The notes under the pieces: generated by a model | What the model saw: only the letters and a program-made list of their open reading frames with translations | Database searches by the model: none | Told to the model about the DNA's origin: nothing | Origin: CAYSNP01 sp050945855 | Lineage (GTDB): Bacteria > Bacillota > Clostridia > Christensenellales > DTU072 | Direction: 5' to 3' | DNA length: 55,569 bases | Assembly: GCA_050945855.1 (NCBI GenBank) | Contig: JBMNTS010000009.1 | Coordinates: forward strand, 1-55,569 | Made by a program: the position numbers and the translations under genes | Shown: positions 33,598-40,886 of the stretch, piece by piece | Position numbering within the stretch: position 1 is the first letter of the stretch | Layout: each line of letters begins with the position of its first letter

Positions 33598-34860
33598 TTA
33601 TACCACAGATTTGCAATGAAACCTTTTTGATACAAACAGCTGTCTGTAAATAAGCTGGTAAATCACAATATTGGAAAACACCAGCCACGGCGCGTAGAAA
33701 ACAGGGTCGGTAAAGGATATATCCGCCTTTGGCGTAACAATAAACAGGATAGAACTTAAACCTGCCAAAAGCAAAAATATTATCAGCGCGGACAACGCCG
33801 AAATATAAAAGTTATAATTTAACAACTGCCTTGCCTTAGGTCTTAGGCCGTAACGAATCAAATGAAAATAGGGGAAGCCCACAATAGCTACTGCGGGCAA
33901 TACCCAGTATGGCAAATCAAGATAATCGTTTAAAAAATAGCATCCCACCAATTCCGCAATCAGAATAACAAAGGTCAGCAAGGACGCAACCAGTCTGATT
34001 TTGTTGATTTTGATAAAATTGTTTTTATAGAATGCCAGCCTTTCCATAGGATTATATCCCTCCAGGCTGATACCCTGATTTTTATAGGCGACCGTCAAAT
34101 CGTTAAAATGCATCGCTTTGGGCCGAATATTTACCGTTTTGGGTTTTTCGTGGTATCTTTCCATAGATTCGGTAAATATCTTATGGTAAATGGTGGTCTT
34201 GCTCTTGGCGGCAGGGTTTTTAATGCCGGGGTCGGTGATTTTGTAGCCCGGCTTAGGCGCGTATTTTCCTATTGCCAAAAGGCGGCTGGCTTTATCCCGG
34301 TTTTCGCGGTCGAAGCTTACGGCTTTGGGTTTTTCCGTATTTTGGGGTTGTGAGGATTCAAGATAGGGACGGGTAATAAAAAGCGATTCCTCTTCCCTTT
34401 CGTTTTTGTCAAACGCGGAATGCTCCTCTTTCTCCTCTTCTTCCTCGTTCTCGTCCGCCTTGTTTCTTCTGGTCAGCGGCCGAAGAGCGGAAGCGTCAAA
34501 AGGCGGAACGTAATCGGCAAGGTCAATTTCCTCTTCGCTGATAAGATTGTCAAGCAGCGTGCGGGTGTATACCCATTCGTTTTTGTAGTCTTCCAGATAC
34601 TGTCTGCCTTCCTCGCTAAGCTTGTAATATCGCCGCTTGGCGCCCATGGATTCCTCGCCGTCGTAGCTTTCTATCAGCCCCTTTTTTTCCAGTCGCTTAA
34701 GGATATTATATAAAGTAGGTTGTTTAATCTCATATTTTGCCGAACTTGCTTCGGTAATTGCGGATAAAATCTCCAGACCGTATCTGTCCTCTCCCTCTAA
34801 GGTCTTAAGCACAAAAATATCAACGTGGACTCTAATTAAATCTGTTACGGCAGTATTCAT
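33598..34860 (-). CDS. PadR-family transcriptional regulator with C-terminal membrane domain
   Basis: A 420-residue protein. Residues 1-90 are a PadR winged helix (RVHVDIFVLKTLEGEDRYGLEIL, QPTLYNILKRLEKKGLIESY, RYYKLSEEGRQYLEDY). Residues 110-280 form a charged, low-complexity linker with a Glu run. Residues about 285-410 hold four transmembrane helices. PadR proteins are normally soluble and 100-200 residues long, so a membrane-anchored form is notable. AGGA lies about 5 nt before the ATG. The promoter overlaps the end of lexA, and a palindrome at its start point suggests autoregulation. The stimulus and targets are unknown. Confidence 0.85.
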   Translation of the reverse strand: MNTAVTDLIRVHVDIFVLKTLEGEDRYGLEILSAITEASSAKYEIKQPTLYNILKRLEKKGLIESYDGEESMGAKRRYYKLSEEGRQYLEDYKNEWVYTRTLLDNLISEEEIDLADYVPPFDASALRPLTRRNKADENEEEEEKEEHSAFDKNEREEESLFITRPYLESSQPQNTEKPKAVSFDRENRDKASRLLAIGKYAPKPGYKITDPGIKNPAAKSKTTIYHKIFTESMERYHEKPKTVNIRPKAMHFNDLTVAYKNQGISLEGYNPMERLAFYKNNFIKINKIRLVASLLTFVILIAELVGCYFLNDYLDLPYWVLPAVAIVGFPYFHLIRYGLRPKARQLLNYNFYISALSALIIFLLLAGLSSILFIVTPKADISFTDPVFYAPWLVFSNIVIYQLIYRQLFVSKRFHCKSVV

Positions 34861-34880
34861 TTTTCCTACAACCTTATTAA

Positions 34881-34894
34881 TTTATATGTATAAA
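34881..34894. promoter_or_regulatory. Palindrome at the PadR gene start point (possible operator)
   Basis: TTTATA-TG-TATAAA, a 14-bp palindrome immediately downstream of the -10 box of the PadR-like gene. This is a typical place for an autorepressor operator; the PadR assignment is inferred from position. Confidence 0.4.
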
Positions 34895-34922
34895 TGATAC
34901 CAAAAAAATGGCAAAATGTCAA
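34894..34922 (-). promoter_or_regulatory. Promoter of the PadR-like gene
   Basis: On the minus strand TTGACA (34917-34922), 17 nt, then TATCAT (34894-34899). The -35 overlaps the stop codon of lexA. The leader of about 30 nt contains an AT-rich palindrome. Confidence 0.7.
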
Positions 34923-35536
34923 ATATTGCGTATTAAACCGACAACCTTACCTAAAATCACCACGCTATCCGAATATATGGGCTTCATATTGTCGTTGGCG
35001 GGCGCAAGTTTTACTCTGCCTTCCTCTTTATAGAAGCGTTTAACCGTACAGTTTTCCTCATCTATCCTGGCTACCACGATTTCGCCGTTGTTGGCGGTGG
35101 GCTGGCTTCTTACAATGATTTTATCGCCGTCAAGGATACCGTCGTTAATCATACTGGAGCCTACTACGTCCAGCATAAACAATTCGCCGCCGGCGTAAAA
35201 CAAATCCTTGGGCAGATAGAAAACATCAAGGTCTTCGCTGTAGGCTAATTTGGGTACGCCCGCGGGGACGCACCCGATATAAGGTACCTTAACGGTGTCT
35301 TTGGGCTGAATCTCTTTTGCCGCTATCCCGATCGCTCTGGATTTGTTTTTATCCACGCTTAATTTGCCGGACTTCTGCAGCTTTTTGATATAATAATGAA
35401 CAGAAGAGGTGGAACTGATATCAAATGCGTCGCGAATCTCCCTTACGGTAGGGGGATATCCGTTTTCTTCGGCGCTGCTAATAATAAAGTTGAGGATACT
35501 ATGCAATTTGTCTTTCATTTCGAGGCTTTTTGTCAT
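34919..35536 (-). CDS. lexA: LexA SOS repressor
   Basis: A repressor of the DNA-damage response, 205 residues. The N-terminal winged helix includes PPTVREIRDAFDISSTSSVHYYIKKL. The self-cleavage site is A92-G93 in CVPAGVP, with catalytic S128 (VVGSSMIND) and K166 (CTVKRF). The start at 35536 is fixed by GGGAGGA 7-10 nt upstream and by the family N-terminus; the frame extends to 35608 without conservation. The gene follows the tyrosine recombinase in the same direction but has its own promoter with a possible SOS box. Confidence 0.94.
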   Translation of the reverse strand: MTKSLEMKDKLHSILNFIISSAEENGYPPTVREIRDAFDISSTSSVHYYIKKLQKSGKLSVDKNKSRAIGIAAKEIQPKDTVKVPYIGCVPAGVPKLAYSEDLDVFYLPKDLFYAGGELFMLDVVGSSMINDGILDGDKIIVRSQPTANNGEIVVARIDEENCTVKRFYKEEGRVKLAPANDNMKPIYSDSVVILGKVVGLIRNI

Positions 35537-35560
35537 ACTAAATTTCCTCCCTGAAAAATG

Positions 35561-35574
35561 TGAACAAATAATCG
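35561..35574 (-). promoter_or_regulatory. Possible SOS box at the lexA start point
   Basis: On the minus strand CGATTATTTGTTCA, 10 of 14 matches to the Gram-positive LexA box CGAACATATGTTCG, with the GTTC half intact. It sits at the predicted lexA start point just after the -10 box, as expected for autorepression. One half-site is weak. Confidence 0.4.
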
Positions 35575-35579
35575 TATTT

Positions 35580-35608
35580 AGTGTAACATAGCACGGGAAA
35601 AATTGCAA
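35580..35608 (-). promoter_or_regulatory. Promoter of lexA
   Basis: On the minus strand TTGCAA (35603-35608), 17 nt, then TACACT (35580-35585). The leader is about 37 nt and carries a GGGAGGA ribosome binding site. Confidence 0.55.
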
Positions 35609-35629
35609 TAGTCTAAAAGGGAATGGGGA

Positions 35630-36685
35630 TTATTTCTGCTTGCGCAATATCACCTTATTGGACGCTTCCTTTTTGATGTCTTCGCTGATTGCGGCGTAAT
35701 GCTTTTTGGTGGTGTTAATATCCTTATGCCCCAACACCTCGGCAACCACGTAAATGTCTTTTGTGCTGCGATATAGCTGCGTTCCGTAAGTGCTGCGCAG
35801 TTTATGGGGGGAAATATTTTTTAGCGGCGCGCTGATTACGGCGTATTTTTTAACTATATTCTGAATGGCTCTTACGCCTAACCTATTGTTTTGCAGGGAT
35901 AAAAACAGGGGTCCTTCCGTCTTTTGCCCCATAGAAGTAAGCTTAGCCTCTCGCTCGTCAATATAATTGCTTAGGGCCTCGCTGGTTTCTTGGGAAAAAT
36001 ACAGTATAGACCTGCTGCCGCCTTTCCGGGTAACTATAAAGGAATTATTATCCAAATCTATATCGCTTAAATTCAGCCCCGCGCATTCGCTGATTCTTAT
36101 GCCCGTGGAAAGCATAAGCGTAATAATGGCGTTGTCGCGCGACTTGATATGCCGATTGTAAACGTTCTGCCGTTGGGAAGGAAAGTTTGCCCCGTCCAGA
36201 TTGTCAAGCATAGACCCAATCTCATTTTCGTCAAGTCTGATTATTTCCTTTTCGTGCAATTTGGGAGTGCGCACCTTTACCGATACGTCACGTGGCAGCA
36301 AATCCTTATTGTACAGGTATTTGAATAGTGAGCGGACGGAGCTTAATTTACGGGACTTAGCCCTTTCGTTATTGGCAAGCCTTTTGCCGTTAAACTTATA
36401 ATAGGAAAGATAACTTAAAAACATTTCGATATGCGTCGCCTGTACGTTTGCCAAATCGTTAATCGTTATCTCGTCAATGCTCTTACCCTGAAAACCGGGT
36501 ATCTCTTTAATCAGAAAATCAAAAAAAACAAGCAAATCGCGCGCATATCCCAGTCTAGTTAAGGCAGAGGTATTGGCTTCTATGCCGATAAAGAACATTC
36601 TGCAGAAAGAGGGAAGCCCGGACAAGAGTTGTTGCAGTTTGTTAAATTGTTGTCTTTTGCTTTCGGCAAAATAATTGCTTTCCAT
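35630..36685 (-). CDS. Xer-like site-specific tyrosine recombinase
   Basis: A 351-residue tyrosine recombinase. The N-terminal SAM-like core-binding domain spans roughly 25-145. The catalytic residues are complete: R197 (STGIRISE), K221 (RKGG), H294 and R297 (HKLRST), H320 (LGHKDI) and Y330 (HYA). It is longer than XerC/XerD (about 300) and close in length to XerS of streptococci (about 356). No integrase-type neighbours or attachment-site tRNA are nearby; it is next to lexA in a core region. A 36-bp palindrome with a 6-bp centre lies about 105 bp upstream, a candidate recombination site. No Shine-Dalgarno sequence: the -10 box is 6 nt from the ATG. Confidence 0.88.
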   Translation of the reverse strand: MESNYFAESKRQQFNKLQQLLSGLPSFCRMFFIGIEANTSALTRLGYARDLLVFFDFLIKEIPGFQGKSIDEITINDLANVQATHIEMFLSYLSYYKFNGKRLANNERAKSRKLSSVRSLFKYLYNKDLLPRDVSVKVRTPKLHEKEIIRLDENEIGSMLDNLDGANFPSQRQNVYNRHIKSRDNAIITLMLSTGIRISECAGLNLSDIDLDNNSFIVTRKGGSRSILYFSQETSEALSNYIDEREAKLTSMGQKTEGPLFLSLQNNRLGVRAIQNIVKKYAVISAPLKNISPHKLRSTYGTQLYRSTKDIYVVAEVLGHKDINTTKKHYAAISEDIKKEASNKVILRKQK

Positions 36686-36691
36686 AACTGA

Positions 36692-36719
36692 ATTATATCA
36701 TAGAATAGGGATTTTTCAA
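36692..36719 (-). promoter_or_regulatory. Promoter of the tyrosine recombinase gene, with overlapping dyad
   Basis: On the minus strand TTGAAA (36714-36719), 16 nt, then TATAAT (36692-36697) with an extended TG. The ATG follows the -10 by 6 nt. A perfect dyad GATTTTTC-AAG-GAAAAATC (36710-36728) covers the -35 and may be an operator. Confidence 0.65.
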
Positions 36720-36790
36720 GGAAAAATCGCAAAAACACAAGGCATAAATAATTCTATTATTCGAAAATCGGGGATAAAAATTATCTCATA

Positions 36791-36826
36791 TATCTATTCG
36801 CAAAATACAGCTTTTACGAATAGATA
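36791..36826. other. 36-bp palindrome with 6-bp centre: candidate Xer/dif recombination site
   Basis: The arms are 36791-36805 (TATCTATTCGCAAAA) and 36812-36826 (TTTTACGAATAGATA), pairing at 14 of 15 positions, around TACAGC (36806-36811). Two inverted arms separated by 6 bp is the layout of Xer core sites. It lies about 105 bp upstream of a Xer-like gene and inside the convergent strand-switch region. There is no adjacent T-run on either strand within the first bases, so a terminator is less likely. Confidence 0.5.
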
Positions 36827-36885
36827 CTGCTTCTTATTATTATTTTTGCGTTAATTCAGAATAAAACTTTGTTTGCGTCTTATTT

Positions 36886-36913
36886 GCTTTACATAATAAA
36901 CTTGTATGTATTC
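36886..36913 (-). other. XerD-arm-like sequence (alternative dif candidate)
   Basis: On the minus strand the right arm TTATGTAAAGC matches the conserved XerD half of B. subtilis dif (TTATGTAAACT) at 9 of 11 positions, preceded by a 6-bp AGTTTA centre. The left arm does not resemble the XerC half. It lies 3-30 nt after the ynbB stop. Confidence 0.25.
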
Positions 36914-36915
36914 CG

Positions 36916-38139
36916 CTATAAGGCTTCAAGGATTTTAATCAGCGCCAGCTTTATATGCTCGTAAGTAAGTCCTCCTTGCAGATAAGCTATATATGGCTCT
37001 CTGATCGGCGCGTCCGCCGTAAGCTCCAAGGAGCCGCCTTGCACAAAAGTCCCTGCCGCCATTATTACCTCATGGCTGTATCCGGGCATTGGTCCTGCGC
37101 ACGCTGTGACAAAGCCGTCTACGGGTGAGGCGTACTGCACCGAACGGCAAAAAGCAATAAGCTGCTCTTTGGTGTCAAAACCGATTGAGCAAATGATGTC
37201 AAGAGGTATTTCGTTAGGCTCGGGTAAAACCTGATATCCCAATCTGTTAAAGATAATCGAAGCCAAAACGTTGCCTTTAAGCGCGTACCCCACAGTGGAA
37301 GGCGCCATAAACAGGCCTTGATAATAAGGACGGTAGCTTGCGGCATAAGACCCTACCGCTCTGCCTACGGAAGGCGCCGTCAGCCTGTTTGCCAGCAAAT
37401 TGATATACTTCTGACTGCCGGCCGCATAGCCTCCCGTGGGAGCAAGTCCTCCGCCCGGATTTTTTATCAAAGACCCTATTATTATATCCGCTCCCACTTC
37501 GCACGGCTCATAGTGCGAAGTAAATTCGCCATAGCAATTATCGCACAAAATCACCGAATTTGGCGCGATTTTCTTAACAAACGAACATACTTCTGCGATT
37601 TGCGTTATACTTAAGGCGCGCCTCCATTCGTATCCTCTGGAACGTTGGATATATATCAGCTTGACGTCGTTTGCCGATAAATAACTGCTTATGGCGTTGT
37701 AATCAAAATTGCCGTTTGAAAGGGGTATTTCGTGATATTTTACTCCGAAATCCTTAAGTGAGCCTATATTTTCGCCGCCGATAACCGAAGTAAGCGTATC
37801 ATAGGGCTTTCCCGTAATGGACAGCATTGTATCGCCGGGGCGCAGGATGCCGAAAAGCGAAAGGCAAAGCGCGCCCGTGCCGCCGGAAATCAAAGGAGAA
37901 ACCAGGGCATCCTCCGTTTTGAAGCATTTAGCGAACACTTCGCCCAGCATTCGCCTTGACGCGTCATCGTAGCCGTATCCGGAGGAAGGGTTAAAATGCC
38001 TGGAGGCAACCTTACATTTAGTAAATGCCTCAAGCACCTTATCCTGATTATACAGAGCGATTTCCTCAATAGATTTAAAGGTATTTGCGGCCTCTTCTTC
38101 CGCTTGTTTTACCAATAGGTATGCCTGACTTCTATCCAT
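36916..38139 (-). CDS. ynbB: Methionine gamma-lyase family / aluminium-resistance-like PLP protein (YnbB)
   Basis: A 407-residue fold-type I PLP enzyme of the YnbB family. Recognisable blocks are SGYGYDDASRRMLGEVFA, the phosphate-binding LISGGTGALCLSLFG, YIQRSRGYEWRRAL and IIGSLIKNPGGGLAPTGGY, whose Lys should hold the PLP. Members are annotated as aluminium-resistance or methionine gamma-lyase family proteins, but the true substrate is unproven. An AAAGG ribosome binding site precedes the ATG at 38139. It follows miaA by 15 nt and is the last gene of the miaB-mutS-mutL-miaA operon. Confidence 0.9.
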   Translation of the reverse strand: MDRSQAYLLVKQAEEEAANTFKSIEEIALYNQDKVLEAFTKCKVASRHFNPSSGYGYDDASRRMLGEVFAKCFKTEDALVSPLISGGTGALCLSLFGILRPGDTMLSITGKPYDTLTSVIGGENIGSLKDFGVKYHEIPLSNGNFDYNAISSYLSANDVKLIYIQRSRGYEWRRALSITQIAEVCSFVKKIAPNSVILCDNCYGEFTSHYEPCEVGADIIIGSLIKNPGGGLAPTGGYAAGSQKYINLLANRLTAPSVGRAVGSYAASYRPYYQGLFMAPSTVGYALKGNVLASIIFNRLGYQVLPEPNEIPLDIICSIGFDTKEQLIAFCRSVQYASPVDGFVTACAGPMPGYSHEVIMAAGTFVQGGSLELTADAPIREPYIAYLQGGLTYEHIKLALIKILEAL

Positions 38140-38154
38140 GATATGCCTTTATAA

Positions 38155-39048
38155 TTATATTTTAGCTTGTTTTTTATAATAATCGGCGCAGATTCTGTCA
38201 CGAAGAGCTTGCATCCCTTCGCTTGCATCCAGCCCATCGCATTGCTTATACTGCTTAAACCAGGTAATTTGCCTCTTAGCGTAATTTCGGGTATTTTGCT
38301 TGATTTTTTCGAATATTTCAGCTTTGGATAAAGAGGAATCCTTCCATTCCTTATACCCTATCGCCTGCATACTCTGGCAAGAAAAATCCACTCCCATCGC
38401 AAGCAAGCCTTTTACCTCTTCCTCCAGTCCCTGTTCTCTCATCTTTTCCACCCTGGCGTTTATGCGACCGTAAAGGATATCTCTTTTAGCGCTTAAGGCA
38501 TAAACGCTAAAGCGCGCATCCTGCTCCCTGTTAGCCTCCTTGCGCTCTCCGCTTATGGCTATCTCAAGCGCGCGAATTACTCTGCGCGTATTGTTGGGAT
38601 GCATCTTTTCAGCCGCCGTCTTGTCTATACCGCATAACTTATCGTACAAGTAATCTTTGCCGAATTTATCCAATTCCTCCTGCAGCGATGCTCTGAGCTC
38701 GCTGTCCTTTTGCACTCCTCCGAAATTAAAGGGGTAAAGCAATGCGGAAGCGTATAAACCGGTGCCGCCCACAAAAATCACTCTCTTGCCTTGTGCCTTA
38801 AGATTGTCGGCAACGGCAAGCGCCTCTTTTTTATATTCCGACACGGAATATTCCTCCCATGGCTCTCTTATATCAATCATATAATGAGGTATGCCGCATT
38901 GAGCGTCCGTGTTTTTTGCGGTGCCGATATTCATATATTTATATATCTGCATAGAATCCATTGAGATAATCTCGGCATTAAGCTCTTTGGCGCAAAGTAT
39001 GGCCAATTCGCTTTTGCCGGTAGCGGTCGCGCCCCCGATTATTATCAT
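38155..39048 (-). CDS. miaA: tRNA dimethylallyltransferase
   Basis: A 297-residue enzyme that adds a dimethylallyl group to A37 of tRNAs reading UNN codons. The P-loop GGATATGKSELA opens the protein. SMDSMQIYKYMNIGTAK and GGTGLYASALLYPF are the tRNA- and DMAPP-binding blocks, followed by NNTRRVIRALEI and RQITWFKQ. Its DMAPP comes from the MEP pathway whose genes are also in this window, and miaB at the head of the operon modifies its product further. It overlaps mutL by 4 nt (ATGA). Confidence 0.96.
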   Translation of the reverse strand: MIIIGGATATGKSELAILCAKELNAEIISMDSMQIYKYMNIGTAKNTDAQCGIPHYMIDIREPWEEYSVSEYKKEALAVADNLKAQGKRVIFVGGTGLYASALLYPFNFGGVQKDSELRASLQEELDKFGKDYLYDKLCGIDKTAAEKMHPNNTRRVIRALEIAISGERKEANREQDARFSVYALSAKRDILYGRINARVEKMREQGLEEEVKGLLAMGVDFSCQSMQAIGYKEWKDSSLSKAEIFEKIKQNTRNYAKRQITWFKQYKQCDGLDASEGMQALRDRICADYYKKQAKI

Positions 39049-40886
39049 TTGATTCTCCCGAATAACGTTTCGATTTCTCTCTTCTTGAATTTTATCAGCG
39101 TGGGTCTGCCGTGCGGACAGTGCAAAGGCAGCGAATTTTTTATAAAATAATCCATAACATACTCTATAATCTGATTGTCCAACTCGTCCCCGCCTTTAAT
39201 TGCGGCTTTGCAACATTTTTTGGCAAGGTACTCTTTCAACACCTCGTTTTTGCCGGAGTACTTATCCCTTATTACGCTGTCTAAAAAAGCATGAATATCC
39301 ATATTGCCTATGCTCAATGGGATTGCGTTGACCTTAAAATGATTATCTCCAAAATCGTCTATATCAAAGCCGATTTTCTGCAATTTCGGTATAATTTCCT
39401 TTAGATAAGACACATCATCATAAGAGCATTCGTAAATATAAGGCATCATCAGCAATTGAGAAGGAGTATCCCGCTCAAAATCTGCAAGCATTTTGTCAAA
39501 CAGTATGCGCTCATGCGCCGCATGCTGGTCGATAAGTATAAGCTCTTCTCCATTTTCGATTAAAATATAAGTCTTAAAAAGCTGCCCTATTATTTTATAG
39601 TCAGTACCGGAATCAATTTTTTGCGGCTCCGTAATGTCTTTAATGGGCAAAGGCGGAGAAGAAATGGTCTTTGGGATAGAAATCGAATTTATCGTCGGCT
39701 GACTGAATCTGTCTGAAAGCCGGTCTGATTTATTATCCGAAAAGATTGGATTTTCGGGCAAATATTTATACGCCTTGGCTAGTCTTTCCGCTATTCCGTC
39801 TTTATGCTCATTTTCCGTTTTTGTCTTGCTTTGCTCCCCAACAATGTCCTCATTGGCAATTCTGGCATTGCCGCCCGCAAAGGATAAATATTGAGTCTGC
39901 TCATATTGTTCCAAAGCATTCTTTACCGCGTGATAACAGGCGGAGCAAACGCTTCTCGCGTCCGAAAACCTTACAGTCGCTTTTTGGGGATGCACATTTA
40001 CGTCAACGTTATCAAACGGCATAATTATATCCAACACGAATACGGGATAACAGCGTGTCATCAGCCTCGCGGAATAGGCGTTGTGTATCGCGGCGGTAAT
40101 TTCTTGATTGGACAATAAGCGGGAATTGATTATTAAAGTTTGGAAACGCCTGTTATTCTTAAATAATTTGGGAGAACTGATAAAGCCCTCGACTTTTACC
40201 GCCCCATCACTGCCGCTGACTTTAATAAGGTGGTCGGTAATATCCCTGCCATACAGGGAAAGAATGGCGTTTTCCAGTCCGTTGCCCGATGTGGCAAAAA
40301 CTTCTATATTGTCCTGAATATATTTAAAGGCTATATGGGGATGGGAGAAAGCAAGATTCCTGAGAGTGTAGGAAACGGCCGCCTGCTCCGCTCCCGCCGA
40401 TTTCAAAAACTTTAATCTGGCGGGGGTATTGAAAAAGAGATTGCTAACTTTTACGCTAGTCCCTTTGGCTAACGGCGCCGAGTGGAGGGCGGTAATTTGC
40501 CCGCCCTTAACGCTTATCGCTCTGGCGTAATCCTCATCAATATACTTTGATTTTATCTCCAATTCGCTTACTGCGCCTATGCTGGGTAAAGCCTCTCCCC
40601 TGAAGCCTAATGTGGCAATGCTCTGCAGGTCGCAGGCGTTGCCGATTTTGCTTGTCGCGTGCGGCAATACCGCCTTTTCAAGCTCGTCCGGCTCAATCCC
40701 TGTTCCGTTGTCTGTCACGCAAATGCTTTTGATTCCGCCGCCCGTAATGCTTACGCTGATTTCGGTCGCGCCTGCGTCTATGCTGTTCTCCACAAGCTCT
40801 TTTACTACGGAAGCGGGGTTTTCCACCACCTCTCCCGCGGATAGCAGATTGTATATTGAGCTGTCTAACAGATTAATCTTAGCCAT
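39045..40886 (-). CDS. mutL: DNA mismatch repair protein MutL (endonuclease type)
   Basis: A 613-residue GHKL ATPase that links MutS to strand incision. N-terminal motifs are ELVENSIDAGATEI, DNGTGI and TLGFRGEALPSIG. A variable linker (about 330-420) leads to the C-terminal domain, which keeps the metal-dependent endonuclease set: IDQHAAHERILFD (the usual last Glu is Asp), CCKAAIKGGDEL and CPHGRPTLIKF. That set occurs in bacteria lacking MutH. It overlaps mutS by 8 nt and miaA by 4 nt. The partner mutS carries a frameshift in this sequence. Confidence 0.95.
   Translation of the reverse strand: MAKINLLDSSIYNLLSAGEVVENPASVVKELVENSIDAGATEISVSITGGGIKSICVTDNGTGIEPDELEKAVLPHATSKIGNACDLQSIATLGFRGEALPSIGAVSELEIKSKYIDEDYARAISVKGGQITALHSAPLAKGTSVKVSNLFFNTPARLKFLKSAGAEQAAVSYTLRNLAFSHPHIAFKYIQDNIEVFATSGNGLENAILSLYGRDITDHLIKVSGSDGAVKVEGFISSPKLFKNNRRFQTLIINSRLLSNQEITAAIHNAYSARLMTRCYPVFVLDIIMPFDNVDVNVHPQKATVRFSDARSVCSACYHAVKNALEQYEQTQYLSFAGGNARIANEDIVGEQSKTKTENEHKDGIAERLAKAYKYLPENPIFSDNKSDRLSDRFSQPTINSISIPKTISSPPLPIKDITEPQKIDSGTDYKIIGQLFKTYILIENGEELILIDQHAAHERILFDKMLADFERDTPSQLLMMPYIYECSYDDVSYLKEIIPKLQKIGFDIDDFGDNHFKVNAIPLSIGNMDIHAFLDSVIRDKYSGKNEVLKEYLAKKCCKAAIKGGDELDNQIIEYVMDYFIKNSLPLHCPHGRPTLIKFKKREIETLFGRIK

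Noticed and set aside
35630..36685. Tyrosine recombinase read as a prophage or integrative-element integrase
   Set aside because: No phage, conjugation or attachment-repeat genes nearby; the flanks are core genes and the protein looks Xer-like.
36791..36826. Palindrome read as an intrinsic terminator of ynbB
   Set aside because: No T-run follows the stem on the minus strand and it is 90 bp past the stop; the stem is AT-rich with an AAAA/TTTT inner part.
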